Below, piece after piece: positions 1 through 6,807 of a DNA stretch of 8,230 bases (its first letter is position 1; each line of letters opens with the position of its first letter). The stretch is from Treponema sp. (GTDB lineage: Bacteria; Spirochaetota; Spirochaetia; Treponematales; Breznakiellaceae). Below the pieces are notes generated by a model. The model did not search any database. It worked only from the letters and a program-made list of their open reading frames with translations, and was not told where the DNA came from. The stretch lies in NCBI GenBank assembly GCA_031261385.1, contig JAISJS010000110.1, positions 1 to 8,230 on the forward strand, in the 5' to 3' direction. The position numbers and the translations under genes were made by a program.

Positions 1-117
1 GTAAAGGAAAAAATCAGAACGATGGGCGGTAAACTTTCCTTAAAATCACGTTCCGGATCGTATTGCGAATTCAGCCTGCTGTTTCCCCGCCGGGAAAATA
101 CGGATGAAAACGTATGA
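1..117 (+). CDS. Sensor histidine kinase, C-terminal end only (partial)
   Basis: Reading frame 1 is open from the left edge and ends at TGA 115-117, giving 38 residues. They contain a pattern, I-R-x-M-G-G-K-L-S-L-K-S-R-S-G-S-Y-C-E-F-S-L-L-F-P, that matches the last strands of the HATPase_c (GHKL) fold of histidine kinases, where an M-G-G-x-(I/L) turn after the last ATP-lid helix is followed by S-x-x-G-x-G-(T/S)-x-F-x-(V/L)-x-(L/F)-P. The N, G1, F and G2 boxes lie outside the window, so sensing domain and partner cannot be known. The gene overlaps the downstream cyclase start through ATGA, which implies one transcript and coupled translation. An anti-sigma or other GHKL ATPase is the alternative. 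The fold is a fairly safe call, the exact kinase class is not. Confidence 0.7.
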   Translation, partial: VKEKIRTMGGKLSLKSRSGSYCEFSLLFPRRENTDENV

Positions 118-1178
118 TCAGTATTTATGAAAGTTTTTTCCGGTTTTCGCGGGAAGCGATGTTTATAACTACCCGGGATGGAAAATTTCTCAAAGTGAAT
201 TCAGCTCTAACAAAATTGCTGGGCTATACGCAGGATGAATTTTCCGGCCTTGAGGTTACAAAAACATTTGAATCGCAGGAAGATCGTCCCGCATATCAAA
301 AAATAATTGAAGAAAAGGGCGTGGTCCATCAATATCCCCTGATCCTGAAGCGCAGGGACGGAACTCCTATTCCCTGTCTTATTGACGCCATACCCTGGCG
401 GGAAGATGACAGGATCATGGGGTACTACGGTATGATAACTTCCCGATCAGACCTTATCGATTCGTTTAAAATTTTTTTCAATCAGCTTAAATCGGAACGG
501 CTGCAGATACGGGAAGAGCGGAGGAATTTAATTTCTGATACCATGCTCCTTTCCCGGTACATGAGCGAAGATGTTGTGAACTATGTACAGGAGACCGGAA
601 AAAACCCGCTTGAAACCGGAAAACGGAAAGTAACGGTATTATTTTTTGACATCCGCGGTTCAACGCGGATAGCCGAGGGACTTGACCCGGATCTTTTTGC
701 GGGCCTGCTTAACGATGTGTTCACCGATATTATGGACCTGATATACGGATGCAAGGGAAGCGTCAATAAAATGATAGGCGACGGCCTTTTGGCAACCTTT
801 GGGGCGCCGATCGCTACCGCTACCGATCCGCTGAATGCGGTACAGGCTGCTCAGGAGATACAAAATTACCTGCAAACCTTTAACGATGTGCGTCCCGAAT
901 TTCTTGAAGAGCCGCTGAGGGCGGGAATCGGAATTGCTACCGGAACCGTATTTGCCGGTGTAGTGGGTTCAGTGCGGCGGCAGGAATATACGGTCCTCGG
1001 CGACGCGGTCAACATTGCAAGCCGCCTTGAATCCCTGACCCGCTCCGCCCCCGTATCAATTCTGATGGATGAGACAACCTACCTTGCAGTCAAGGATGAT
1101 TTCCCCTGCAGGAAAATATTTTCGGGCAGGGTCCGGGGGAGGGAAGCAAAGATTCTTGTTTATGGGCTGGATATGTAA
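114..1178 (+). CDS. PAS-domain class III adenylate cyclase
   Basis: Predicted to make cAMP from ATP in the cytoplasm; there is no signal peptide or membrane segment. Residues about 5-110 form a PAS fold (A-M-F-I-T-T-R-D-G-K-F-L-K-V-N, then L-L-G-Y-T-x-x-E-F, ending in G-Y-Y-G-M-I-T). A charged helical linker follows (about 115-160, with the R-Y-M-S-E-D-V-V-N-Y-V element often seen before these cyclase domains). The cyclase domain spans about 170-352. Visible catalytic set: metal aspartates D179 (F-F-D-I-R-G-S-T) and D223 (N-K-M-I-G-D-G), purine-specifying K219 and T293 (E-Y-T-V-L-G-D), and N300 and R304 for the transition state (V-N-I-A-S-R-L-E). Lys plus Thr, rather than Glu plus Cys/Ser, argues for adenylate over guanylate cyclase (class IIIb pattern). 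The ATG lies in the ATGA overlap with the kinase stop and has no strong Shine-Dalgarno, so translation is probably coupled. The PAS ligand is unknown. Confidence 0.9.
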   Translation: MISIYESFFRFSREAMFITTRDGKFLKVNSALTKLLGYTQDEFSGLEVTKTFESQEDRPAYQKIIEEKGVVHQYPLILKRRDGTPIPCLIDAIPWREDDRIMGYYGMITSRSDLIDSFKIFFNQLKSERLQIREERRNLISDTMLLSRYMSEDVVNYVQETGKNPLETGKRKVTVLFFDIRGSTRIAEGLDPDLFAGLLNDVFTDIMDLIYGCKGSVNKMIGDGLLATFGAPIATATDPLNAVQAAQEIQNYLQTFNDVRPEFLEEPLRAGIGIATGTVFAGVVGSVRRQEYTVLGDAVNIASRLESLTRSAPVSILMDETTYLAVKDDFPCRKIFSGRVRGREAKILVYGLDM

Positions 1179-1207
1179 ACCGGTTGAGCTGTGAAAGGAT
1201 TCAGTTA

Positions 1208-1870
1208 TCATTTTTTGGGTTTATATTTAATATTGTCATTACAATAATTATCTACTTCTTTAGTTAAAAAGTTTTTTATTTCATTAACATCCAATGTATC
1301 AGTTATTAATTTAACTTTTGCCCATTCTTTTTCTTCACAATCACCAAAATATGAAATACTTCTTTTAACATGACTTATATCCTTTTGATTAAATTTTTCC
1401 TTATAATAATTAAACATATCTGATAATTTTACATTGTTATATTTTATCAGGTAATATATATCAATAAAATCCTTTGGCCGATCTCCGCTCCCCGCAATCG
1501 CCGATAACTTCATCGCTGATATATCTTTTATTCCCATAAATCTGACCCCTTCTTCTATTTTGGGTTTTTCCAGCAAGGGATAATCATATTTCAAAAAATC
1601 AATTTTATTATTGTCCACAAATATATTTAAAAATATATCTGATTCATTGCCAATTTCAAAGCCCCTGTAATTCTTGTTAAAATAATCAAGTATTTTAAAT
1701 TTATCAAATTTTTTATCGGTAAATAAATCAATATCATCAGACATTCTATGCCCTATTTGTAACGATAAGGCAGTACCGCCGACAAGATTATAGTCATTGA
1801 ATATACTGTTTTTATTCAGGTTTATCAGGATATTCCAAAGGGACTTTTCAACTGACTTTTTTCGTAGCAT
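1208..1870 (-). CDS. AbiEii/AbiGii-type nucleotidyltransferase toxin
   Basis: A 220-residue protein of the AbiEii family, the toxin half of AbiE-like toxin-antitoxin and phage abortive-infection systems; family members are nucleotidyltransferases that modify RNA (tRNA 3' ends in some studied relatives). Visible signature: residues 31-50 carry G-G-T-A-L ... H-R-M-S-D-D-I-D-L-F, with D46 and D48 as the DxD metal pair; D91 (N-K-I-D-F-L) is the likely third carboxylate; K121 (A-M-K-L-S-A-I-A-G) and R131-P-K-D-F-I-D137 form the downstream conserved block. All key residues are present, so it looks active. The start at 1870 is supported by AAGGAGG seven bases upstream. The gene overlaps its upstream partner by 46 bases and is convergent with the cyclase gene, leaving only 29 bases between stops. 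Composition is very AT-rich (20-38% G+C in lines I counted) against roughly 50% around it, a sign of horizontal transfer. The RNA target cannot be read from sequence. Confidence 0.88.
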   Translation of the reverse strand: MLRKKSVEKSLWNILINLNKNSIFNDYNLVGGTALSLQIGHRMSDDIDLFTDKKFDKFKILDYFNKNYRGFEIGNESDIFLNIFVDNNKIDFLKYDYPLLEKPKIEEGVRFMGIKDISAMKLSAIAGSGDRPKDFIDIYYLIKYNNVKLSDMFNYYKEKFNQKDISHVKRSISYFGDCEEKEWAKVKLITDTLDVNEIKNFLTKEVDNYCNDNIKYKPKK

Positions 1871-2145
1871 CTAAAATCCTCCTTGTTCAAATGCAGTATT
1901 ATACTTAAATAATTCAGCACTTTTTTATCCAAATATTTTAAATTGATAACTACCTTTTTTATAGTCTCCTCTCCATAATAGCGAAATAATTCTCTTTCAT
2001 CATTTTCTGATCCCAAAGAAAATACCCGCTCAATAATCAGTTTTTTATCATCATCATAATCTATCTTGTCATAATGAATATCCCAGAACAATTTTTTTGA
2101 GATGACGGGGTATTTCGCACCATTTTTATTTAATATAGTATCCAT
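1825..2145 (-). CDS. Small DUF6922-like partner, probable antitoxin
   Basis: A 106-residue acidic/basic soluble protein. It resembles the small DUF6922 proteins that commonly sit immediately upstream of AbiEii-family toxins: L-F-W-D at 19-22, I-I-E-R-V-F-S-L-G at 37-45, R-E-L-F-R-Y-Y-G-E-E-T-I-K-K-V-V at 51-66, L-N-Y-L-S-I-I-L at 77-84 and F-R-C-Y at 91-94. Its length is normal for the group. Role as antitoxin is inferred from position and overlap with the toxin, not from a known mechanism; unlike classical AbiEi it shows no obvious winged-helix DNA-binding domain. The ATG at 2143-2145 is the only Met near the N-terminus. There is no Shine-Dalgarno before it, and a promoter -10 element ends only nine bases upstream, so the message is predicted to be leaderless or nearly so. 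The last 15 codons overlap the toxin start region. Confidence 0.72.
   Translation of the reverse strand: MDTILNKNGAKYPVISKKLFWDIHYDKIDYDDDKKLIIERVFSLGSENDERELFRYYGEETIKKVVINLKYLDKKVLNYLSIILHLNKEDFRCYEKSQLKSPFGIS
1878..1884 (-). promoter_or_regulatory. Strong Shine-Dalgarno for the toxin gene
   Basis: The minus strand reads AAGGAGG, then seven bases, then the toxin ATG (1868-1870). This fixes the toxin start. It lies inside the coding sequence of the upstream small gene, so ribosomes finishing that gene run over it. Confidence 0.85.
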
Positions 2146-2147
2146 AA

Positions 2148-2183
2148 CATTTACAGTATATCATGTTTGTTATCCATAGTCAA
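2148..2183 (-). promoter_or_regulatory. Sigma70-type promoter of the antitoxin-toxin module
   Basis: On the minus strand, TTGACT (2183-2178) is followed by exactly 17 bases and then TATACT (2160-2155): one mismatch to consensus in each hexamer with ideal spacing. The expected transcription start falls at about 2148, three bases before the ATG at 2145. The promoter fills the 48-base gap behind the lhr stop codon, so the module can be expressed independently of lhr. Confidence 0.75.
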
Positions 2184-2193
2184 TCTGCGCCGT

Positions 2194-5100
2194 TTACCAC
2201 AAAAATAATTTTCCCCGATCGGCAACAAAACCCGTCGCGATAAAAACTGACGCATATTCTCCCGTGGCCGCAGGTTTTTCATTGATGTTTTCAATAACAA
2301 GTTTTTTCTCCGGATGTACTTTACGCAGGCGCGGTATTTTAATACCGGCTATTATTTCATCAAGGCATGGATCATCGTGTTCGATAAAAATGTGCAGTTC
2401 CTTGCCGCTTTTGTTTGAGACGGCAATAAGTTCATCGCCCTTAAAACAAAGTCTGCTTGTTGCTGTCCTGGCGGGAAGGCGGGGATCAAGGCCTTCAACA
2501 TCAAGCCCTGCGGGGCTTGCAGGGTCAGCTGCATTCATCCAGTACATGCCGGTATTGGATTCGGCAGCCTCAAGATCCTTAATAATGCGCGGGGAGGCCA
2601 ACTGGAGTGAATGGATGCCGCTAAAAAAACGCCCTGCAACAAGCTCCCCTGCAAGCTCCATGCGCCGCATGGCGGGAAGCAGATGAGACCAGGAAAATGC
2701 AGGAGATTCCCGTTCCAGCAGGGGACGGCAGAGGATACCCCAGCGATCCAGAAGCAGCCGGATACGGTCCCGGTTTAGCTCCGCTTCAGCCAGGGGATCG
2801 TTTGTCTGCCCTGCTTCTTCCCCGCCGCCTTCGGAAAGAGAGAACCAGTTTCCTCGCACCGGAGATCCTTCGCGCCACTTGTTTAGTAAAGCGATGGGAA
2901 TATGGCGCAGCGGGCGGGATGGGTTCAGGAACGCATCGGGCGAAGTTTTATCGTTACCTGCTTCGTCCTTTAAATCTTTTGGGATAAAACCAAATTCTAT
3001 GCCCCGGCGGACCGGCTCCCAGGAATCTGCGGTAAGTTCAGAAAGCCAGACCGCTTTCCATATCACCCCGGCACAGGATCTGCTGGTGAGTTTTAATGCT
3101 TCCTTTATTTCCCAAAAATCCCGGGGCCGGTCAAAGAAGGCTGAATCAAGCGTACCGGTTTTTGGGTCTGTTAAAACCAGATCCAAATCTTCGGGGGCGC
3201 AGAAGCCGGCGCGCTCTTTCCCGTCACCAAACCAGACAAGTTTTCCCTCAAGTATTTCCCGGTCGAGAATTTCAGGATTGTATTCGGGACAGCGGGCGGT
3301 AAAAAATTCGGTTTCCCAGAGTTTTGCCGGAGCGGAAAGACATAAAAGGCTTTTCCAGGGCATGGAATGCGGCAGTGCGGTATTTGACGGCGCCGGTCCG
3401 GCATTCGCCGGCGCCTGCGCTGTTTGCGCGGCGGCAATACCCTGATGCAGGGCAAGAAAGGGAACCAGGCTTTTAACAGGCCGTTCCTTGATGATAGGCC
3501 GGGATTTTTTGCGCGAAAGCCTGAGGAGCAGTTCAAGGTTTTCACGATCGCAAACGAGGTTTGAGATTGCGGATAACGTTTGGCCTGTATCAGTATCTTC
3601 CGGAATTGTAATTTCAACATCACGGATAGCTTCCTCCGCTTCAACGAGGGCTTCCACAGCGTCTTCCGCTTCAGCAGCGCTTAAGCCGAAAACCTCACGT
3701 ATCCGGGAGAGGGGAAGGGGTCCTTCATAACGGAGCCAGGGACCAAGCAGGGCGGCAGCTTCGGTTTCCCAGGTATTTTTCCATTCGCGGTGAACCACTG
3801 CGGAACTATCTGCCCCTGCTCTTTTAATGATCACAATTCTGTTTTCAAGACTTGCATCGCGTGAAAGCTCATCTTTTAAATTTTCGGGAAGGGAAGTTTT
3901 CAAAATTTCCCATTCGTCAAGCGGGATGGCGATACGTTCCTTGACCCATTCGGCAAGGGAGAGGCTGTCTTCCGGCGCCCAGCCGGGTAATTCCCTGCGG
4001 AGGCGGGAAGTAAAATCGCCGCATAGTTCACGCTGCAATTTTGGCCGCAGCTCCGCATGACCCAGGGCTCCTTCAATCACCTTGTCGGAAAGGGACGCTT
4101 CGCCATGAATGGCGGCAGTGTGTGACAGATCCTTTCGCTCATCGCTTTCGTATATCAGGGTATTGGTTTCCTGGCGGACCGTGTCACGGGAAAAGGGACT
4201 TGGCGCAGAGCTGCGGAAGAATGACAGCGTAACGGCGCCTTCCCCGATACTGCAGAGGAGATCCCGGAAACCGTCCATATCAAACATATCCAGAAGGCAG
4301 CTCCGCCATGCCTCGGCGGTAACGGGAAAACTCCCTTCACCGGAGACCGCATCAAAAAGCCGTTTGGATTTTTGCCGCATGATCCACAGCGGGGTACGTT
4401 TTCCAAAACCTGCTTTGGGAAGGAGGAGACTCCGTTCAGCCGCTTCCCGGAACATGGCGCCAAAAACACCGGATGACTCCAGTCCCTTTCTGAAAAGACG
4501 CTCCCCGCGGATCAAAGATCCGTTGATCAATGTCCCGCCGCTTTCCGTTTCATTTAATGCGGTAAAACTGCGGCGTATCAAATTTTCAAGCGAAGAAGCG
4601 AAGGTCCTGTTTTCGCCGGGAAGGCTTTTTTCACCAAGTCTTGGTATAAGGAGGAGTATGCTGTTATCATCGGGGAAGGCCTCAAGGCGAAGCTGTAATT
4701 TTTCTTCAAGTTCCCGGGAAAGGGCCAGGGAGAGCGGATAGTTGATCGCCCCGCCGCGGAAACTGTGGATCACTACGGAATAAAAATCTCCCTGTGCCCC
4801 CGGGCTGTCGATAATCTCAATGGTAAGGTTGCCGCTTCCCGGAAGCGGGACCGCTCCCTGCGCTTTTACCTGAGACGCGAGAAACTGATTAAGGCTGTCA
4901 GGCGCAGAAATTTTCCCTTGCAAACTATACTGATCGAGAATTGCGATGACCCGCTTTGCCAGATTGGAACTGCGGAAAAACGTGTCGGCCTTCCAGAACG
5001 GAATGAAATCCGCGGGGCTGTCCAACGGTACAACTTCCACAGATTCGGAGCTGATGGAAATAATGCGCCATCCGCGGCTGCCGAAATCGAAGCAGTCCCC

Positions 5101-6777
5101 GATACGGCGTTCCCAGACAAACTCCTCATCAAGTTCCCCGATTTTGGCGCCGTCGGCAATCCGTAAAGAATAAAGTCCCCGGTTGGCAATGACGCCGCCT
5201 GAAGAATAAAGCAGAAGCAGGGCGCCATCCAGGGCGGTAAGTTCTCCTGTTACCGCGTCAAAATAAATCCGGGGTTTCAGTTCACGAAGACGGCCGTTTT
5301 CACCGAGACCGGCAAGCATCTTCACGGTACGGTCATAGGAAGAGCGGTTAAGACTGCGGAAAATATAAAATCCCTTAAGCAGTTCATAAAGTTCATCAAT
5401 GTTCCGTTTCTTTTCAACACAGAGGGCCAGGATAAGCTGGGCCAAAACATCAAGCGGATTTTCTATCGGGCGGACATCTTCAATGTCACGATCCCGGACT
5501 GCCCCCTCAACTGCAGTGGCAAGGAGCAGATCCATCCCGTGAAACGGAAAGAGGCTGCCCCTGCTTGTTTTCCCGACGCCGTGTCCCGAACGCCCGATAC
5601 GCTGGAGAGCCTGTGACGCCGAGCCGGGACTCCCCGCAAGGATCACCTCATCAACACTGCCGATATCAATACCAAGTTCCAGTGAAGAAGTTGCCACCAC
5701 ACAGGGCAGAGTTCCTTCTACAAGCCGCTGCTCCACCGCGCGCCGCAAGTCCTTTGAAAGGGAGCCGTGATGGGTAAAGGCGATATTGCCCCCTTCCTGG
5801 TTGAGAAAATAACAGAGCCGTTCAGCCCTGCGGCGGGAATCGGTAAAAACCAAAATTGTGGAATGATTGGAGACCCGCGCTAAAATATAATTGATGAGCA
5901 TTGTGTAGCGTTTTCCGTAGCGGCCGATTTTTTCGATGTCCCTTGTTTCAACTTCGGTTACGTCGGGAAATTCTACCCTGAAATCAATGTTCTTTTCGGA
6001 GGCGGGGGCGACAATGCGGACCGTACGTTTTTCAAAAATTTCTGTCCCTGTGCCGCCGGTATGAGCGCCGCTTTTTATTCGCAGGCCCCCGACAAATTCC
6101 GCCGCCGCTTCCTGCGGCTTTACCGTGGCGGAAAGACTTACCCGCTGGAACTCCCCTGCGATGAGGGCAAGCCGGTCAATCTGGCAGCTTAAAAAACTCC
6201 CCCGCTTGTTTCCCAATACCGCGTGAATCTCATCAAGAATTACATATTTAACCGTGGAAAGTACCTGCCTCCCTTTTGGGTTGAGCAGGAGGATAGCAAG
6301 GCTTTCCGGGGTCAGCGCCAGGATAGACGGCGGATGGATAAGGAAGCGCCGCCGTTCCGATTGGGGGGTATCCCCCGAACGGGTTTCCACCCGGATGGGC
6401 GGGAAGGGGAGTCCGGCTTTTTCAAAACGGGATTTAATAGCCGCCAAAGGTTCCAGCAGATTTCTTTTGATATCTTCGTTTAACGCTTTAAGGGGAGAGA
6501 TGTAAAGAACGGTAAGCTGTTCTGCGGAATAGGCGGCGCCGCCGCTGTCTGCCGGAACATCCGCCGCTTTCGCAGCACAAAGGCTCCCCTCCGGACAAAA
6601 CCGGGAAATAGCCGATAAAAATGCCGTCAGGGTTTTCCCGCTGCCTGTTGGGGCCAGGGCCAGCACATGTTCACCCTGTTCGATAAGGGGCCACGCCTCG
6701 GCCTGTACTGCCGTAGGCTCACCGTAGGTTTCGGTAAACCAGGCGTTTATTATCGGGTGAAATGGTAGCGGCAACAT
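2194..6777 (-). CDS. lhr: Full-length Lhr-type ATP-dependent DNA helicase
   Basis: A 1527-residue superfamily 2 helicase, about the length of E. coli Lhr (about 1538), a 3'-5' single-strand translocase linked to DNA repair. RecA1 (about 20-230): P-T-A-V-Q-A-E-A-W Q-motif at 21-29, Walker A A-P-T-G-S-G-K-T at 42-49, S-P-L-K-A-L at 94-99, T-P-E-S-L at 156-160, D-E-I-H at 182-185, S-A-T at 216-218. RecA2 (about 265-420): F-T-D-S-R-R-R-A-E-R-L at 311-321, A-T-S-S-L-E-L-G-I-D-I-G at 362-373, Q-R-I-G-R-S-G-H-G at 392-400. The Lhr-core winged helix and beta-barrel follow (about 430-840, including F-W-K-A-D-T-F-F-R-S near 594-603), then the long Lhr C-terminal region (about 850-1527) related to tandem winged-helix proteins. 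Two Ala/Gly/Pro-rich inserts stand out, about 62-87 and 1113-1138. All helicase motifs look intact. The start agrees with the family N-terminus but has no Shine-Dalgarno. It follows the epimerase gene by 30 bases and is probably in the same transcript. Confidence 0.95.
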   Translation of the reverse strand: MLPLPFHPIINAWFTETYGEPTAVQAEAWPLIEQGEHVLALAPTGSGKTLTAFLSAISRFCPEGSLCAAKAADVPADSGGAAYSAEQLTVLYISPLKALNEDIKRNLLEPLAAIKSRFEKAGLPFPPIRVETRSGDTPQSERRRFLIHPPSILALTPESLAILLLNPKGRQVLSTVKYVILDEIHAVLGNKRGSFLSCQIDRLALIAGEFQRVSLSATVKPQEAAAEFVGGLRIKSGAHTGGTGTEIFEKRTVRIVAPASEKNIDFRVEFPDVTEVETRDIEKIGRYGKRYTMLINYILARVSNHSTILVFTDSRRRAERLCYFLNQEGGNIAFTHHGSLSKDLRRAVEQRLVEGTLPCVVATSSLELGIDIGSVDEVILAGSPGSASQALQRIGRSGHGVGKTSRGSLFPFHGMDLLLATAVEGAVRDRDIEDVRPIENPLDVLAQLILALCVEKKRNIDELYELLKGFYIFRSLNRSSYDRTVKMLAGLGENGRLRELKPRIYFDAVTGELTALDGALLLLYSSGGVIANRGLYSLRIADGAKIGELDEEFVWERRIGDCFDFGSRGWRIISISSESVEVVPLDSPADFIPFWKADTFFRSSNLAKRVIAILDQYSLQGKISAPDSLNQFLASQVKAQGAVPLPGSGNLTIEIIDSPGAQGDFYSVVIHSFRGGAINYPLSLALSRELEEKLQLRLEAFPDDNSILLLIPRLGEKSLPGENRTFASSLENLIRRSFTALNETESGGTLINGSLIRGERLFRKGLESSGVFGAMFREAAERSLLLPKAGFGKRTPLWIMRQKSKRLFDAVSGEGSFPVTAEAWRSCLLDMFDMDGFRDLLCSIGEGAVTLSFFRSSAPSPFSRDTVRQETNTLIYESDERKDLSHTAAIHGEASLSDKVIEGALGHAELRPKLQRELCGDFTSRLRRELPGWAPEDSLSLAEWVKERIAIPLDEWEILKTSLPENLKDELSRDASLENRIVIIKRAGADSSAVVHREWKNTWETEAAALLGPWLRYEGPLPLSRIREVFGLSAAEAEDAVEALVEAEEAIRDVEITIPEDTDTGQTLSAISNLVCDRENLELLLRLSRKKSRPIIKERPVKSLVPFLALHQGIAAAQTAQAPANAGPAPSNTALPHSMPWKSLLCLSAPAKLWETEFFTARCPEYNPEILDREILEGKLVWFGDGKERAGFCAPEDLDLVLTDPKTGTLDSAFFDRPRDFWEIKEALKLTSRSCAGVIWKAVWLSELTADSWEPVRRGIEFGFIPKDLKDEAGNDKTSPDAFLNPSRPLRHIPIALLNKWREGSPVRGNWFSLSEGGGEEAGQTNDPLAEAELNRDRIRLLLDRWGILCRPLLERESPAFSWSHLLPAMRRMELAGELVAGRFFSGIHSLQLASPRIIKDLEAAESNTGMYWMNAADPASPAGLDVEGLDPRLPARTATSRLCFKGDELIAVSNKSGKELHIFIEHDDPCLDEIIAGIKIPRLRKVHPEKKLVIENINEKPAATGEYASVFIATGFVADRGKLFLW
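3389..3415. repeat. GC-rich inverted repeat inside lhr
   Basis: A perfect 8-base inverted repeat, GGCGCCGG at 3389-3396 and CCGGCGCC at 3408-3415, separated by 11 bases. It lies within the codons of the Ala/Pro-rich linker of Lhr (around residues 1121-1130). It could fold as a hairpin in the mRNA. There is no T-run, so it is not an intrinsic terminator. Confidence 0.6.
6532..6543. repeat. 12-base GC-only palindrome inside lhr
   Basis: GGCGGCGCCGCC is a perfect 12-base palindrome. It falls in the codons of the Gly/Ala-rich insert of Lhr (around residues 79-82), between the Walker A motif and motif Ia. It shares the GGCGCC core with the inverted repeat at 3389-3415. Function, if any, is unknown; Gly/Ala codons may explain it. 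Confidence 0.55.
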
Positions 6778-6783
6778 AATACT

Positions 6784-6804
6784 ATAGTAACCGAATAGTT
6801 ACCG
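6784..6804. repeat. Short imperfect tandem repeat in the epimerase-lhr gap
   Basis: ATAGTAACCG (6784-6793) and ATAGTTACCG (6795-6804) are the same ten bases with one change, offset by 11 bases, about one helical turn. The T/A change also creates the inverted pair GTAAC/GTTAC. They fill the 30-base gap where the ribosome site of lhr would be expected. The arrangement could be a binding site, or be accidental. Confidence 0.4.
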
Positions 6805-6807
6805 GTA

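Noticed and set aside
581..875. Minus-strand open frames inside the cyclase gene
   Set aside because: They lie antisense to the catalytic domain and have no recognisable product.
1178..1185. Palindrome AACCGGTT at the cyclase stop codon
   Set aside because: Eight bases with no loop and no T-run; too short to call a terminator or operator.
1204..2174. GTTATC at 1204-1209 and 2169-2174 as a target-site duplication flanking the AT-rich module
   Set aside because: A shared six-base word between two flanks of this size is expected by chance about half the time, and the right copy lies inside the promoter spacer; no integrase or transposase is present.
3389..3415. Intrinsic terminator
   Set aside because: The hairpin is in the middle of the intact lhr coding frame and has no U-tract on either strand.
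2264..5777. Many open frames on the + strand and in other frames of the lhr region (up to 210 codons)
   Set aside because: They are shadows of the 1527-codon lhr gene; none shows a domain, a ribosome site or a recognisable protein pattern, whereas the lhr frame has helicase motifs throughout.
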